From Chimaeribacter arupi (GTDB lineage Bacteria; Pseudomonadota; Gammaproteobacteria; Enterobacterales; Enterobacteriaceae), in the NCBI RefSeq assembly GCF_002858805.1, contig NZ_PJZI01000015.1, positions 1-64,000 of the forward strand: 64,000 nt of DNA, written 5' to 3'. Shown here piece by piece: positions 34,916 to 43,656 of this stretch. The notes under the pieces were generated by a model that saw only the letters and a list, made by a program, of their open reading frames with translations, was not told where the DNA came from and ran no database searches. The position numbers and the translations under genes were made by a program. The number at the start of each line of letters is the position of its first letter. Within the stretch, counting starts at the first letter, position 1.

Positions 34916-37381
34916 ATGCAAAGAAGGACATTCTTCAAGAACATAGCCCTCACAGCGGTGAGCGGCAGTGTGCTTCCTTCTGCCTCTGGGGTTGGCCTCA
35001 GGAGAGAACCAATGGCCGATATCACGCCAAATGTTGTTGTATCTATGCCGTCACAACTTTTTACCGCGGCGCGAGCATTTAAGGCGCTTGCCGGCGGTCG
35101 CATTTACCTTGGCAAGATTGATACCGACCCGACTATTGCCGCTAACCGAATTCAGGCTTACGTGGAGAATGAGGATGGCAGTCACATCCCGATCCCACAG
35201 CCTATTTTAATCAACCTTGGCGGCTTCCCGGTATATAACGGCCAGGTAGCGAAAATCGTCACGGTTGAAGGCCACTCAATGGCTGTATATGACCTCTTCG
35301 GGGTACAGCAGTTTTACTTCCCGAACGTGTTGCGTTACGACCCCGATCAGCTTCGTCAGCAGTTGGCTAGCAGCAAAGACGGGCTGGGTGACTATCTTAT
35401 TGGGGTTAAACAGCCGTTTACCGGTTCAGTCGCCAGAAGCCAACATGACAAAAACAAAGATTTTGTTTCGGTCGCTGACTTTATCCCGCCTTCAGTTTCT
35501 ACCGGAGCAAACTTATGTGATGCGTATTTCTCAGCAGCAGAAGCGGCGGCTGATGTGATATACGTCCCGGCAGGGACCTACCGTTTATCAACGCCGATGA
35601 TTCTCGGCTACGCAAAGAGTTATTACGGACCCGGTGTTTTACGATTTGATAATGCTGAGTGGTGGCGGAAAGGCGGCAGCTCAGGAAGCGTTGATATCGC
35701 TGAAAGGTATACTTTATTTTACAACTTTGACTCTCAGTCAGATGTGTCGGTCACTTACGATAGCGTTCCCCAGATATTCACCTGGATAGATCAAAGAACT
35801 ATTGAAGCGCCTGGAAGCACAACCAGCGTAAGCGTAGTGATTAATATCAAAAATGGGTATATCAAGCTTGGGGGCACTGCTGAGCAGATACGCTCTTATA
35901 ACATTATAGGCAATGGAGGTGGCGGCTCTAAGTTAACCCCCCAATTACCTAACCCCTCAACTGCCCCTACTGGATATGATAATACCTCTTTTGGGGCTCG
36001 GGCATTAATGGATATGCAAAGTGGGGTCAACAACACTGCGTTGGGCTCAAAAGCTTTGATGTCTAATCAATCGGGAAATAACAATACTGCTGTTGGTTTC
36101 CTTGCGCTTTACCGGAGCTCTGGAGAAGGAAACACCGCAGTTGGCGCTGTTGCTGGAGAATGGCTCACTACAGGCAGTTATAACAGCTTCTTTGGTATGA
36201 GTGCGGGAGAGAAAATTACCGGTGGAAGATATAACGTTGGCGTTGGGTTTGAAGCAATGGCCGAGGCATCGGCTACAACGTATACCGTTGCGGTAGGTTA
36301 TCGGGCAAATGGAAACCCCGGGGATAACTCACAATCCAATAGTGTGTATGTAGGCGCTTTCGCTGGAGATTTTGCGATTGGTTCAAACAACACAATGGTT
36401 GGATACCGTGCAGGGAATTGTTTAGGCGGTGCAACTTCGCCAGGGGCAGGTATTGGGCACGATAATACCTTTATTGGCATGTTCTCTGGCCGAAATAATC
36501 TGGCTGGTTCAGAAAGTGTAGTATTAGGTGCGGGAGCGGCAACTACAGCCACAAGGGTTCAGAGAGCCGTTATCGCAGGATTTGGAGCATGTGGTAATTC
36601 TGCCACACTTGGTGACTTCACAGTAGCCGTCGGCTGGAAAGCTCTGTTGAATTCAACGGGAACAAATAATGTTGGCATCGGGCAGCAGGCTTTGCTGGCT
36701 ACCACCACAGGAACCGGAAATGTTGCTGTGGGCTCTGGGGCGTTAGTCACAAATACCAGTGGAGCAAACAATACTGCAATAGGCAACAACTCCGGCAGGC
36801 TTACTCAAACTGGCTCCCCCACAGCCGTTCTTACCAATACGACAACAGTAGGTAATGACGCCAGGGTGTCAGATAGCAACCAGGTTCAGCTGGGTAACTC
36901 GGCCACAACCACATATGTGTACGGGACTGTGCAGAACCGATCTGATAGCCGTGATAAAACTGATGTCGAGAACACCAAACTTGGCATTGATTTCATCATG
37001 GGATTGCGGGCGGTACAGGGTAAATGGAACCTGCGCGATGATTACTATGAAGTGGTTGAGGAAGAAACAGGCGAGCTTGATGAGAACAAGCAGCCCATCA
37101 TTAAGCGCACGGTGACTTTCAATGAAGAGGCATATAAGAAAGAAACCAAAAAGCGCACCCGTGAGCATCAGTGGTTTATTGCTCAAGAGGTGCAGGCCCT
37201 GCTCGAGAAACTCGGCATTGAAGATTTCGGCGGACTTCAGCATCACTCCGTAAATGGCGGAGATGACGTTTACTCGCTTGGCTATGATGAGTTCATTCCA
37301 CCGGTTGTGAATGCGATCCAGTCATGCTGGAAAAGACTTGATGATATCGAGGCAAGATTAAAATCTCTGGAAGAGAAGTGA
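34916..37381 (+). CDS. Phage tailspike/tail fibre with P22-like head-binding domain and S74 chaperone domain
   Basis: An 821-aa protein from the ATG at 34916. Residues 33-145 match the P22 tailspike head-binding domain ([39 protein letters not shown]). A start of a parallel beta-helix follows ([12 protein letters not shown]). About residues 355-665 hold many NTAVG/NTAIG-type repeats as in trimeric adhesin heads. The intramolecular chaperone/peptidase S74 domain begins near residue 675 ([14 protein letters not shown]) with Ser-Asp at the self-cleavage site. The first 32 residues (RRTFFKN then a hydrophobic stretch) look like a Tat signal. A second good start is the ATG at 35012 with AGGAGA 7 nt upstream, which gives a standard 789-aa tailspike. 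Confidence 0.88.
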   Translation: MQRRTFFKNIALTAVSGSVLPSASGVGLRREPMADITPNVVVSMPSQLFTAARAFKALAGGRIYLGKIDTDPTIAANRIQAYVENEDGSHIPIPQPILINLGGFPVYNGQVAKIVTVEGHSMAVYDLFGVQQFYFPNVLRYDPDQLRQQLASSKDGLGDYLIGVKQPFTGSVARSQHDKNKDFVSVADFIPPSVSTGANLCDAYFSAAEAAADVIYVPAGTYRLSTPMILGYAKSYYGPGVLRFDNAEWWRKGGSSGSVDIAERYTLFYNFDSQSDVSVTYDSVPQIFTWIDQRTIEAPGSTTSVSVVINIKNGYIKLGGTAEQIRSYNIIGNGGGGSKLTPQLPNPSTAPTGYDNTSFGARALMDMQSGVNNTALGSKALMSNQSGNNNTAVGFLALYRSSGEGNTAVGAVAGEWLTTGSYNSFFGMSAGEKITGGRYNVGVGFEAMAEASATTYTVAVGYRANGNPGDNSQSNSVYVGAFAGDFAIGSNNTMVGYRAGNCLGGATSPGAGIGHDNTFIGMFSGRNNLAGSESVVLGAGAATTATRVQRAVIAGFGACGNSATLGDFTVAVGWKALLNSTGTNNVGIGQQALLATTTGTGNVAVGSGALVTNTSGANNTAIGNNSGRLTQTGSPTAVLTNTTTVGNDARVSDSNQVQLGNSATTTYVYGTVQNRSDSRDKTDVENTKLGIDFIMGLRAVQGKWNLRDDYYEVVEEETGELDENKQPIIKRTVTFNEEAYKKETKKRTREHQWFIAQEVQALLEKLGIEDFGGLQHHSVNGGDDVYSLGYDEFIPPVVNAIQSCWKRLDDIEARLKSLEEK

Positions 37382-37397
37382 ATTCAAAGGCAAGGGA

Positions 37398-38639
37398 TTG
37401 CCAATCAATATTGTTGTATTGCAGAATTTGGCTACTCTGCCGATAACAGGTAGAGTGATTTTTAACTTTTATGGAAAAAAAATGTCAATCCTGAATGATG
37501 AAAACCCATACTGTTGTGTCGTCCCGAGCGATACATCCAAGCGAGTCTATATAATCTTTTCTTCAGTAGACATCGATAAAGGAAAGTTCATGTTTTGGAA
37601 GGTCATGAACCGAATGGATGGTACTAAAATTTTCATCAATGAAGAAAATAACGGTTGGTATGTGCATGGCATCCCAGGGATGGGTGGCAGCGTAACAAGT
37701 AGCGCAAGCTTTCTCCTGTCTATGCTGGAGTCTCTGAAAGCAGAAGAGGTGATTTTAGTTGGTCCATCAATGGGGGCATATGCAGCGATGCTGTATGGCA
37801 CGATCCTCAAGCCTAGAATGCCGGCTGTAAAATTTAGATGCCTTTCTTTTGGTGGTGAATTCCTCTTATATATAAGGGAAACCAGAAGTAAAAATCTGTC
37901 TAAAAAGCCTAAGAATCTTTGGTATGCGGATTTACGAAGCCTTATTGCTTCTTCTGAGTTAGAAATCACTCATGTATATGGTGACAATGACATAAATGAT
38001 ATTTTCCAGGCATCTCTGGTTCATGGCTTAGAAAATGTTAATTTAATATCATTAAGTAACGCACCTCATGCTGTATCGACGTTCTTAGGAAAGAAATTTG
38101 ACCTTACAAAGTTAATTAAAAATTATGAGACTACAGGTAGTTTTGATGTTGATTGTGCGTCTGATATAAGCAAATCATCATCTCATGGGTCATATCTCTA
38201 TCATGGACACCTGATGATGTTAGATAACAAACCAGCTGAAGCTGTTTCAAATCTTGAAAAAGCTGTAAAAATATTCCCTAACCACGCATTAACCAGGCAC
38301 AAGCTCGGCTTAGCACTTCTTATGATAAAAAAGGAATCAGAGGCACTTGAACAACAAGAAATTGCTGTTAGCTTGAATCCAGACTTAGCACATGCGCATT
38401 TTCACATCGCAATATTATCAGCGGTCACAGGGAATAATGACAAGGCCCTACATCATTATAAAGAAAGTGTCAGAGCTGATGATAAGCATACTCGCGCATT
38501 ATTGGCCTTGTCTCACCATTATTTAAAGTCAGGTGATAAATCCTTAGCCGAGGATTACGCAAAAAAAGTAATTAGCTACGATAAGAATAACAAAGATGCA
38601 AGCTCAATCATTGATAAACTGCAAATCATGCTTAGCTAA
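37398..38639 (+). CDS. Alpha/beta-hydrolase-like domain fused to TPR repeats, prophage cargo gene
   Basis: A 413-aa protein from a TTG at 37398 (AAAGG 7 nt upstream); an ATG at 37482 would give 385 aa. Residues about 45-235 look like an alpha/beta hydrolase: nucleophile S124 in VGPSMGAYAAML, Asp in HVYGDNDIND (D196/D198) and His H224 in NAPHAVSTFL. Residues about 250-410 form roughly four TPR units (for example AVSNLEKAVKIFPNHA, ALEQQEIAVSLNPDLAHAH). There is no signal peptide. GC is clearly lower than the host's. It follows the tailspike by 16 bp, the place where phages carry lysogenic conversion genes. I do not recognise a named family. Confidence 0.75.
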   Translation: MPINIVVLQNLATLPITGRVIFNFYGKKMSILNDENPYCCVVPSDTSKRVYIIFSSVDIDKGKFMFWKVMNRMDGTKIFINEENNGWYVHGIPGMGGSVTSSASFLLSMLESLKAEEVILVGPSMGAYAAMLYGTILKPRMPAVKFRCLSFGGEFLLYIRETRSKNLSKKPKNLWYADLRSLIASSELEITHVYGDNDINDIFQASLVHGLENVNLISLSNAPHAVSTFLGKKFDLTKLIKNYETTGSFDVDCASDISKSSSHGSYLYHGHLMMLDNKPAEAVSNLEKAVKIFPNHALTRHKLGLALLMIKKESEALEQQEIAVSLNPDLAHAHFHIAILSAVTGNNDKALHHYKESVRADDKHTRALLALSHHYLKSGDKSLAEDYAKKVISYDKNNKDASSIIDKLQIMLS

Positions 38640-38788
38640 ATTTGATGCTCGCAACTTCAATTCATGCAACCCAAACCGTGGTTGGTGCATTGACGCGATG
38701 GGGCAGCTTTGAGACACGCAAAGGTTTGTGACCTTTACCAAGCCTTTGCATGTTTTGGCGTGTGAGCGCGGTCAGGTAGTCTTCCCGT
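38640..38788. other. Short gap with nested inverted repeats
   Basis: Nested arms GCAAAGG...CCTTTGC (near 38718-38750) enclose AAGGT-TTGTG-ACCTT, a possible terminator between the convergent cargo gene and integrase remnant, without a T tract. Confidence 0.35.
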
Positions 38789-39178
38789 CTATTCTATATA
38801 GTCAGCCCACCACCGCACCATCTCCCGCCGTTTCTCCATATACTGGGCGTGATTGTAGATGCCGCAGATGTTGTTCCTGTCTACGTGCGCCAGCTGGCGC
38901 TCAATGGCATCGTGCGGCCATCCATGCTCATTCAGGATATGCTGAACTGGTGCCTGAAACTATGACCGGCTAACCCTTCATAGCCAATCTGCCGGATAAC
39001 CAGGAGCACAGCATTCTCACTGAGGGACTTCTTCTATCATTTCCTCCCATAAAGGCAAAAGATGATATAGATGCTTCTTACCTGATGCCGGCACATATAA
39101 ATAGAGGCCGTTGCTATCCAGCAGGCGGTAGGGCTTTTCCTTAGGCTTTGCGGCCTCAATCTGTTTTATCGTGAGCAT
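38789..39178 (-). pseudogene. Degraded P4-type tyrosine integrase
   Basis: The minus strand begins at ATG 39178 with MLTIKQIEAAKPKEKPYR and DSNGLYLYVPASGKK, the N-terminus of P4/IntS-type integrases. The frame stops after about 56 codons. Most of the core domain is missing. The C-terminal catalytic part then appears in two frames: GHSFRHQFS (box II), a frameshift, then DAIERQLAHVDRNNICG and YNHAQYMEKRREMVRWWADY with the active-site Tyr, ending at TAG 38789. An intact relative is about 400 aa. Internal deletion plus frameshift make it inactive. Confidence 0.88.
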
Positions 39179-39224
39179 TGGGTAAAATTTCTTTGGGTAA
39201 AAATAATTACCCAGTATTTACCCA
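39179..39224. repeat. Four copies of TGGGTAA next to the integrase start
   Basis: TTGGGTAAAA occurs at 39178-39187 and 39193-39202. The inverted form TTACCCA occurs at 39207-39213 and 39218-39224. Short repeats in this place are typical of integrase arm-type sites or operators of int. Confidence 0.6.
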
Positions 39225-39328
39225 GACAAGATAGCGGCTGTCACGAACCACAGCGAACGACTATTAGTGCTAGATATGGGTTTTACTGAGGATTTGCGAA
39301 CTGCTACGGAGGGTGGCGAACTGTTACA

Positions 39329-39403
39329 TGGTGTCCCCTGCAGGAATCGAACCTGCAACTAGCCCTTAGGAGGGGCTCGTTATATCCATTTAACTAAGGG
39401 GAC
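39329..39403 (-). tRNA. argW: tRNA-Arg (anticodon CCU)
   Basis: A 75-nt cloverleaf with acceptor GTCCCCT / GGGGAC region, anticodon loop CTCCTAA (anticodon CCT), T arm GGTTCGATTCC and encoded CCA. E. coli argW is in the same place beside yfdC and is a well-known prophage attachment site. The remnant lies on its 3' side, as expected for tRNA-targeted integration. Confidence 0.97.
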
Positions 39404-39518
39404 AACCGGACGGCGTGGTGCCGTCCGCCGGGCATTATACCCATTTTTGCTCTGAGAATAAGCGCCCGGCTGACCGTTTGCCTATTCCCTCGCCAATCCG
39501 TGGCGTGACGGCCGCGCC

Positions 39519-40469
39519 TTAACGGCTCTCCTGCTCCTTTTCCTCTGCTTTGCGCGCCTTTTTCTGTTCGGCTTCCAGCCGCGCTTTGGCTTCGTTGCTC
39601 ATGTCATTGCGGATCTGCGCGTGGCTTATCAGCGCGAAGATAAAGGTGCCGCCAATGATATTGCCGGCCAGCGTCGGCAGGGCGAACGGGTAAATAAACT
39701 CCTGCCACGGGATAACCCCGGCAAACACCAGGTAGAGGATCTCAACCGACCCCACCACGATGTGCGTCAGGTCTCCGATGCCCACCAGGTAAGTCATCAG
39801 CACAATCACCCAGAGTTTGGCGGCGCCGGCGGACGGGAACATCCAGACCATCGTCGCGATAAGCCAGCCGGAGATAATGCCGTTGGCGAACATCTCCGTC
39901 GGCGTGTTTTCCATGATCTTCTCGCTGATGCTGACAAAAGCGTGGCGGACGGACTCATCGAAAATCGGCATATAAAGGAAGGCGAGGGCGGCACAGGCTG
40001 CGCCAATCACGTTGCCGAGCAGCACCCAGCCCCACAGCCGGAACAGCAGGCCAAAATTTTTCAGCGTGGGTTTATGCATAATAGGCAGCACGGCGGTCAC
40101 GGTGTTCTCGGTGAACAACTGCTGGCGCGCCATAATGACGATGATAAAACCAAAGGTGTAACCGAGGTTCTCAATAAAGAAGCGCGCCGGGGTGTCCGGC
40201 AGGTGGGCGTGCAGAATCCCCTTTGCCATCAATGACGCGCCAATCGACAGCCCGGCCGCAATCGCGGACCACAGCAGCGCCATGCCGTCACGCTCCAGCT
40301 CCTTCTCGCCCTCCATGCGGATTTGTTCATGCACCGCGGCCGCGCGGGACGGCAACTTCTCCTCATCCACTTCAATGTCAGTACCGCGATCGCTCTCCTG
40401 GCTGTCAACGTCGTGCTCATCCTGATCCTGCTTGCCCTGTGGGCGTTTTTTATCGGTGTGTTGATTCAT
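39519..40469 (-). CDS. yfdC: FNT-family inner-membrane protein YfdC
   Basis: A 316-aa member of the formate/nitrite transporter superfamily, close to E. coli YfdC (310 aa). The hydrophilic N-terminus is rich in Asp/Glu/Lys and ends EKLPSRAAAVHEQIRMEGEKEL. Conserved membrane segments are LGYTFGFIIVIMARQQLFTENTV, NGIISGWLIATMVWMFPSAG and THIVVGSVEILYLVFAG. A charged coil closes the protein. The ATG at 40469 has GGGA 7 nt upstream. It lies beside argW as in E. coli. The transported ion is not known. Confidence 0.92.
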   Translation of the reverse strand: MNQHTDKKRPQGKQDQDEHDVDSQESDRGTDIEVDEEKLPSRAAAVHEQIRMEGEKELERDGMALLWSAIAAGLSIGASLMAKGILHAHLPDTPARFFIENLGYTFGFIIVIMARQQLFTENTVTAVLPIMHKPTLKNFGLLFRLWGWVLLGNVIGAACAALAFLYMPIFDESVRHAFVSISEKIMENTPTEMFANGIISGWLIATMVWMFPSAGAAKLWVIVLMTYLVGIGDLTHIVVGSVEILYLVFAGVIPWQEFIYPFALPTLAGNIIGGTFIFALISHAQIRNDMSNEAKARLEAEQKKARKAEEKEQESR

Positions 40470-40763
40470 GGTCATTTCCCAGTGTGGTGAACCATCAGCC
40501 ATCTTGGCTAATGAAAATGGCGGGCCGTCAGGCCCCCTGCTAAGCATAGAAGATTTCACAATTCACGGAAGGGGTGGCACAAACTGTTACGCCAAATAAA
40601 GAAAAAAGTAACAGAATCTTAACCTTGAGGAAAAATGCAGCATTGTGTGGGGGAATGCCGGTGAAGCGGTATTAACGATAGGCAAACCCTTCCTGGGCGG
40701 GCTGCGTGCGGCTTGCGGCTTATGTTATGATTCGCGCTCCCAACAAAAGAGATGAGTTTCCCG

Positions 40764-41390
40764 ATGCTGGAAGCCTTGCGGCTGAGCTGCGTCCGCGATG
40801 AGCGGGTGTTGTTCAGTGACTTAAATTTTAACATTACGCCAGGCGAAATTGTCCAGGTGGAAGGGCAGAATGGGGCGGGCAAAACCTCCTTGCTGCGTAT
40901 CCTGGCCGGGCTGGCGCAGCCGGAAAGCGGTGAAGTGCGCTGGCAGGGGCAGCCTGTCGGGCGGGTACGGGAAACCTTTCACGCGCAATTGCTGTTTCTT
41001 GGCCACCAGCCGGGGGTAAAAGCCCTGCTGACGCCGTTTGAAAACCTGACGTTCTATCAATCGGCAGCCGGTAAACCGGATTATGAGGCTATCTGGCAGG
41101 CGCTGGCACAGGTGGGCCTGCTGGGCTATGAAGAGGTGCCGGCAGGGCAACTCTCCGCCGGGCAGCAGCGGCGCGTGGCACTGGCGCGCCTGTGGCTGAG
41201 CCGCGCCCCGCTCTGGGTGCTGGATGAACCCCTGACGGCGATTGACCATGAGGGCGTTGCGCTGCTGATGGCGCAGTTTGAGCAGCAGGCCGCGCGCGGC
41301 GGCATGGTGTTGCTGACCACCCACCAGCCGTTGCCCGCCACCGGCCGGGCGGTTCGCCGCCTGCGCCTGACCGACCCGGAGCCGTCCTGA
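40764..41390 (+). CDS. ccmA: Heme-exporter ATPase CcmA
   Basis: A 208-aa ABC ATPase (E. coli 207 aa). Walker A is [11 protein letters not shown], the signature is [15 protein letters not shown], Walker B is [12 protein letters not shown], and the switch His is in LLTTHQP. With CcmB and CcmC it drives release of holo-CcmE from the membrane complex in cytochrome c maturation. The ATG at 40764 gives the family N-terminus MLEALRLSC; an ATG at 40752 would add four residues. It is the first gene of a nine-gene operon. Confidence 0.95.
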   Translation: MLEALRLSCVRDERVLFSDLNFNITPGEIVQVEGQNGAGKTSLLRILAGLAQPESGEVRWQGQPVGRVRETFHAQLLFLGHQPGVKALLTPFENLTFYQSAAGKPDYEAIWQALAQVGLLGYEEVPAGQLSAGQQRRVALARLWLSRAPLWVLDEPLTAIDHEGVALLMAQFEQQAARGGMVLLTTHQPLPATGRAVRRLRLTDPEPS

Positions 41391-42049
41391 TGTTTATGAC
41401 CCTGATCCGGCGTGAGCTGAAAACCGCGTTCCGCAACCGGGCGGAGATCGTCAATCCGCTCTGGTTTTTCCTGATCGTGATTACGCTGTTCCCGCTGGGC
41501 ATTGGCCCGGAACCGCAACTGCTGGCGCGCATTGCGCCCGGTGTGGTCTGGGTGGCGGCGCTGCTGGCATCGCTGCTGTCGCTGGAGCGGCTGTTCCGCG
41601 ATGACCTGCTGGACGGCTCGCTGGAACAGCTGCTGCTGTTGCCGACCCCGCTGGCCATCACGGTGGCAGGCAAAGTATGTGCTCACTGGCTGGTGACCGG
41701 GCTGCCGCTGTTGCTGCTCTCACCGCTGCTGGCGCTGCTGCTGTCACTCGATTTCCCCACCTGGCGGGCGGTGGCGTTCACGCTGCTGCTGGGCACGCCG
41801 ACCCTGAGCTTTATTGGCGCGATTGGCGCGGCGCTGACGGTTGGGCTGCGCAAGGGTGGGGTGCTGCTCAGCCTGCTGGTGCTGCCGCTGTCGATCCCGG
41901 TGCTGATTTTCGCCAGCGGCGCGATTCAGGCCGCGGCCAACGGCATGGCGATTGACGGCTATCTGGCGATCCTCGGGGCGATGCTGGCAGGCAGCATTAC
42001 CCTGGCACCCTTCGCGGCCGCCGCGGCGCTGCGCATAAGTGTGCACTGA
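41390..42049 (+). CDS. ccmB: Heme-exporter membrane subunit CcmB
   Basis: A 219-aa inner-membrane protein of six helices, the permease partner of CcmA. The early motif RRELKTAFRNRAEIVNPLWFF and the segment LLDGSLEQLLLLPTPL are family hallmarks. The start overlaps the ccmA stop by one base (TGATG), so the two are coupled. Confidence 0.96.
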   Translation: MFMTLIRRELKTAFRNRAEIVNPLWFFLIVITLFPLGIGPEPQLLARIAPGVVWVAALLASLLSLERLFRDDLLDGSLEQLLLLPTPLAITVAGKVCAHWLVTGLPLLLLSPLLALLLSLDFPTWRAVAFTLLLGTPTLSFIGAIGAALTVGLRKGGVLLSLLVLPLSIPVLIFASGAIQAAANGMAIDGYLAILGAMLAGSITLAPFAAAAALRISVH

Positions 42050-42197
42050 CTTACTGTACTGATGGACCGGGACGTGCGCCGCCTTGGCGGGCGCGCTGTT
42101 CTCATTGCGCCTGACAAGAGCGGCCCCTGCGGGAGGCTGCCGCCCCGCACCACGGGCAGGCGTTCACACCGTGAATTTTTACAACGAGCACTGAACA

Positions 42198-42935
42198 ATG
42201 TGGAAATGGTTACACCAACTCGGTAAGCCGGACCGGCTTTACCACCTGTGCGGCCGGTTTGTGCCCTGGCTGGGGCTGGCGGGTGCGCTGACGCTGGTAC
42301 TCGGCTGGGTCTGGGGCTTTGGCTTCGCCCCGGCTGACTACCAGCAGGGCAACAGCTACCGGATTATGTACATCCATGTGCCGGCTGCCATGTGGTCGAT
42401 GGGCATCTACAGCGCGATGGCGGTCGCCGCGTTTACGGCGCTGGTCTGGCAGATGAAGATGGCGAACCTGGTGGTGGCCGCGATGGCCCCGGTCGGCGCG
42501 GCCTTTACCTTTATCGCGCTGGTGACCGGCGCGGCCTGGGGCAAACCGATGTGGGGCACCTGGTGGATCTGGGATGCGCGCCTCACCTCCGAGCTGGTGC
42601 TGCTGTTCCTCTACCTGGGCGTCATCGCGCTCTATAACGCCTTTGAAGACCGGCGGCTGGCGGGCCGCGCGGCCGGCATCCTGGTGCTGGTCGGCATCGT
42701 CAACATCCCGATCATCCACTACTCGGTGCAGTGGTGGAACACCCTGCACCAGGGTTCCACCAATATGCAGCAAACCATCGACCCAAGTATGCGCTACCCG
42801 CTGCGCTGGGCGATTGTGGGCTACCTGTTCTTCTTCCTGACCCTGACGTTGATGCGCCTGCGCAACCTGATCCTGATCCAGGAGAGCCACCGCCCGTGGG
42901 TGCTGGCCCTGTTCAGCCGGAGACCCCGCCCATGA
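42198..42935 (+). CDS. ccmC: Heme-handling protein CcmC
   Basis: A 245-aa inner-membrane protein of six helices. The periplasmic tryptophan-rich WWD motif is WGKPMWGTWWIWDARLTSEL, with histidines on either side (IMYIHVPAA, IPIIHYSVQWW). It loads heme onto CcmE. A 148-bp gap after ccmB is unusual for this operon. The stop overlaps ccmD by 4 bp. Confidence 0.97.
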   Translation: MWKWLHQLGKPDRLYHLCGRFVPWLGLAGALTLVLGWVWGFGFAPADYQQGNSYRIMYIHVPAAMWSMGIYSAMAVAAFTALVWQMKMANLVVAAMAPVGAAFTFIALVTGAAWGKPMWGTWWIWDARLTSELVLLFLYLGVIALYNAFEDRRLAGRAAGILVLVGIVNIPIIHYSVQWWNTLHQGSTNMQQTIDPSMRYPLRWAIVGYLFFFLTLTLMRLRNLILIQESHRPWVLALFSRRPRP

Positions 42936-43171
42936 GTCCTGCTTTTTCATCCTGGGCCGCCTTTTTTGCCATGGGCGGCTACGCCTTTTATGTCTGGCTG
43001 TCGGTAGGGGTCACGCTGCTGACGCTGGCCGGGCTGCTGCTGCACACGGTGCTGCAACGCCGCCAGGTGATTGCCGCCGTCCGCCGCCGTGAGGCGCGGG
43101 AAACACGCATCCGGGCATCCAAAACCGTTACGCCTGCCGCCGCTGCGTCAGCGCAGGAGAGTTCACAGTGA
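42932..43171 (+). CDS. ccmD: CcmD, small membrane subunit of the CcmABC complex
   Basis: A 79-aa protein with one transmembrane helix ([21 protein letters not shown]) after the signature [17 protein letters not shown] basic cytoplasmic tail ([20 protein letters not shown]) follows, then an Ala/Ser-rich end somewhat longer than in E. coli (69 aa). CcmD is needed to release holo-CcmE. ATGA overlap with ccmC; the stop overlaps ccmE. Confidence 0.95.
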   Translation: MSPAFSSWAAFFAMGGYAFYVWLSVGVTLLTLAGLLLHTVLQRRQVIAAVRRREARETRIRASKTVTPAAAASAQESSQ

Positions 43172-43656
43172 ATCCACGTCGTAAAAGCCGCCTGTATCTG
43201 GCGGTGGCCGTGCTGGTCGGCCTGGGCCTGACCGCTGCGCTGGTGCTTTATGCCCTGCGTTCCAACATCGATCTGTTCTATACCCCCAGTGAAATTTTAC
43301 AGGGCAAAGGCGAAAACCATGAGAAGCCGGAAGTGGGCGACCACCTGCGTATCGGCGGCATGGTGATGCCCGGCTCAGTGAAGCGCGACGGCAAGAGTTT
43401 GCAGGTCAGCTTTAAGATTTATGATGCGCGCGGGGCCATCGCGGTAACGTACACCGGCATCCTGCCTGATCTGTTCCGCGAAGGGCAGGGGGTAGTGGCG
43501 CAGGGCGTGCTGGGGCCGGATAACGTGGTCGATGCTAAACAGGTGCTGGCCAAGCATGATGAAAAATATGTGCCGCCGGAGGTGGCAGACGCGATGAAAG
43601 AGAACCACCGCGGCCCGGCGGCGGCGTATGTCGCCAATGAGGGCGGTAAATCATGA
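43168..43656 (+). CDS. ccmE: Periplasmic heme chaperone CcmE
   Basis: A 162-aa protein with an N-terminal anchor helix (10-30) and a periplasmic OB-fold. The covalent heme-binding residue is H130 in [13 protein letters not shown], the same number as in E. coli, with the conserved Tyr at 134. The start is GTG at 43168, overlapping the ccmD stop. It carries heme from CcmC to the CcmF/H ligase. Confidence 0.97.
   Translation: MNPRRKSRLYLAVAVLVGLGLTAALVLYALRSNIDLFYTPSEILQGKGENHEKPEVGDHLRIGGMVMPGSVKRDGKSLQVSFKIYDARGAIAVTYTGILPDLFREGQGVVAQGVLGPDNVVDAKQVLAKHDEKYVPPEVADAMKENHRGPAAAYVANEGGKS

Larger units (their letters stand above)
34610..39331. mobile_element. Prophage remnant at tRNA-Arg(CCU)
   Basis: A low-GC segment of about 4.7 kb between a GC drop near 34610 and the 3' end of argW. 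It contains a P22-like tailspike gene, a cargo gene and a broken integrase next to the tRNA. The integrase reads away from the tRNA on the same strand, as intS does at argW in E. coli. Capsid, lysis, replication and regulatory genes are missing, so only the two ends seem to survive. The left limit is approximate. Confidence 0.7.
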
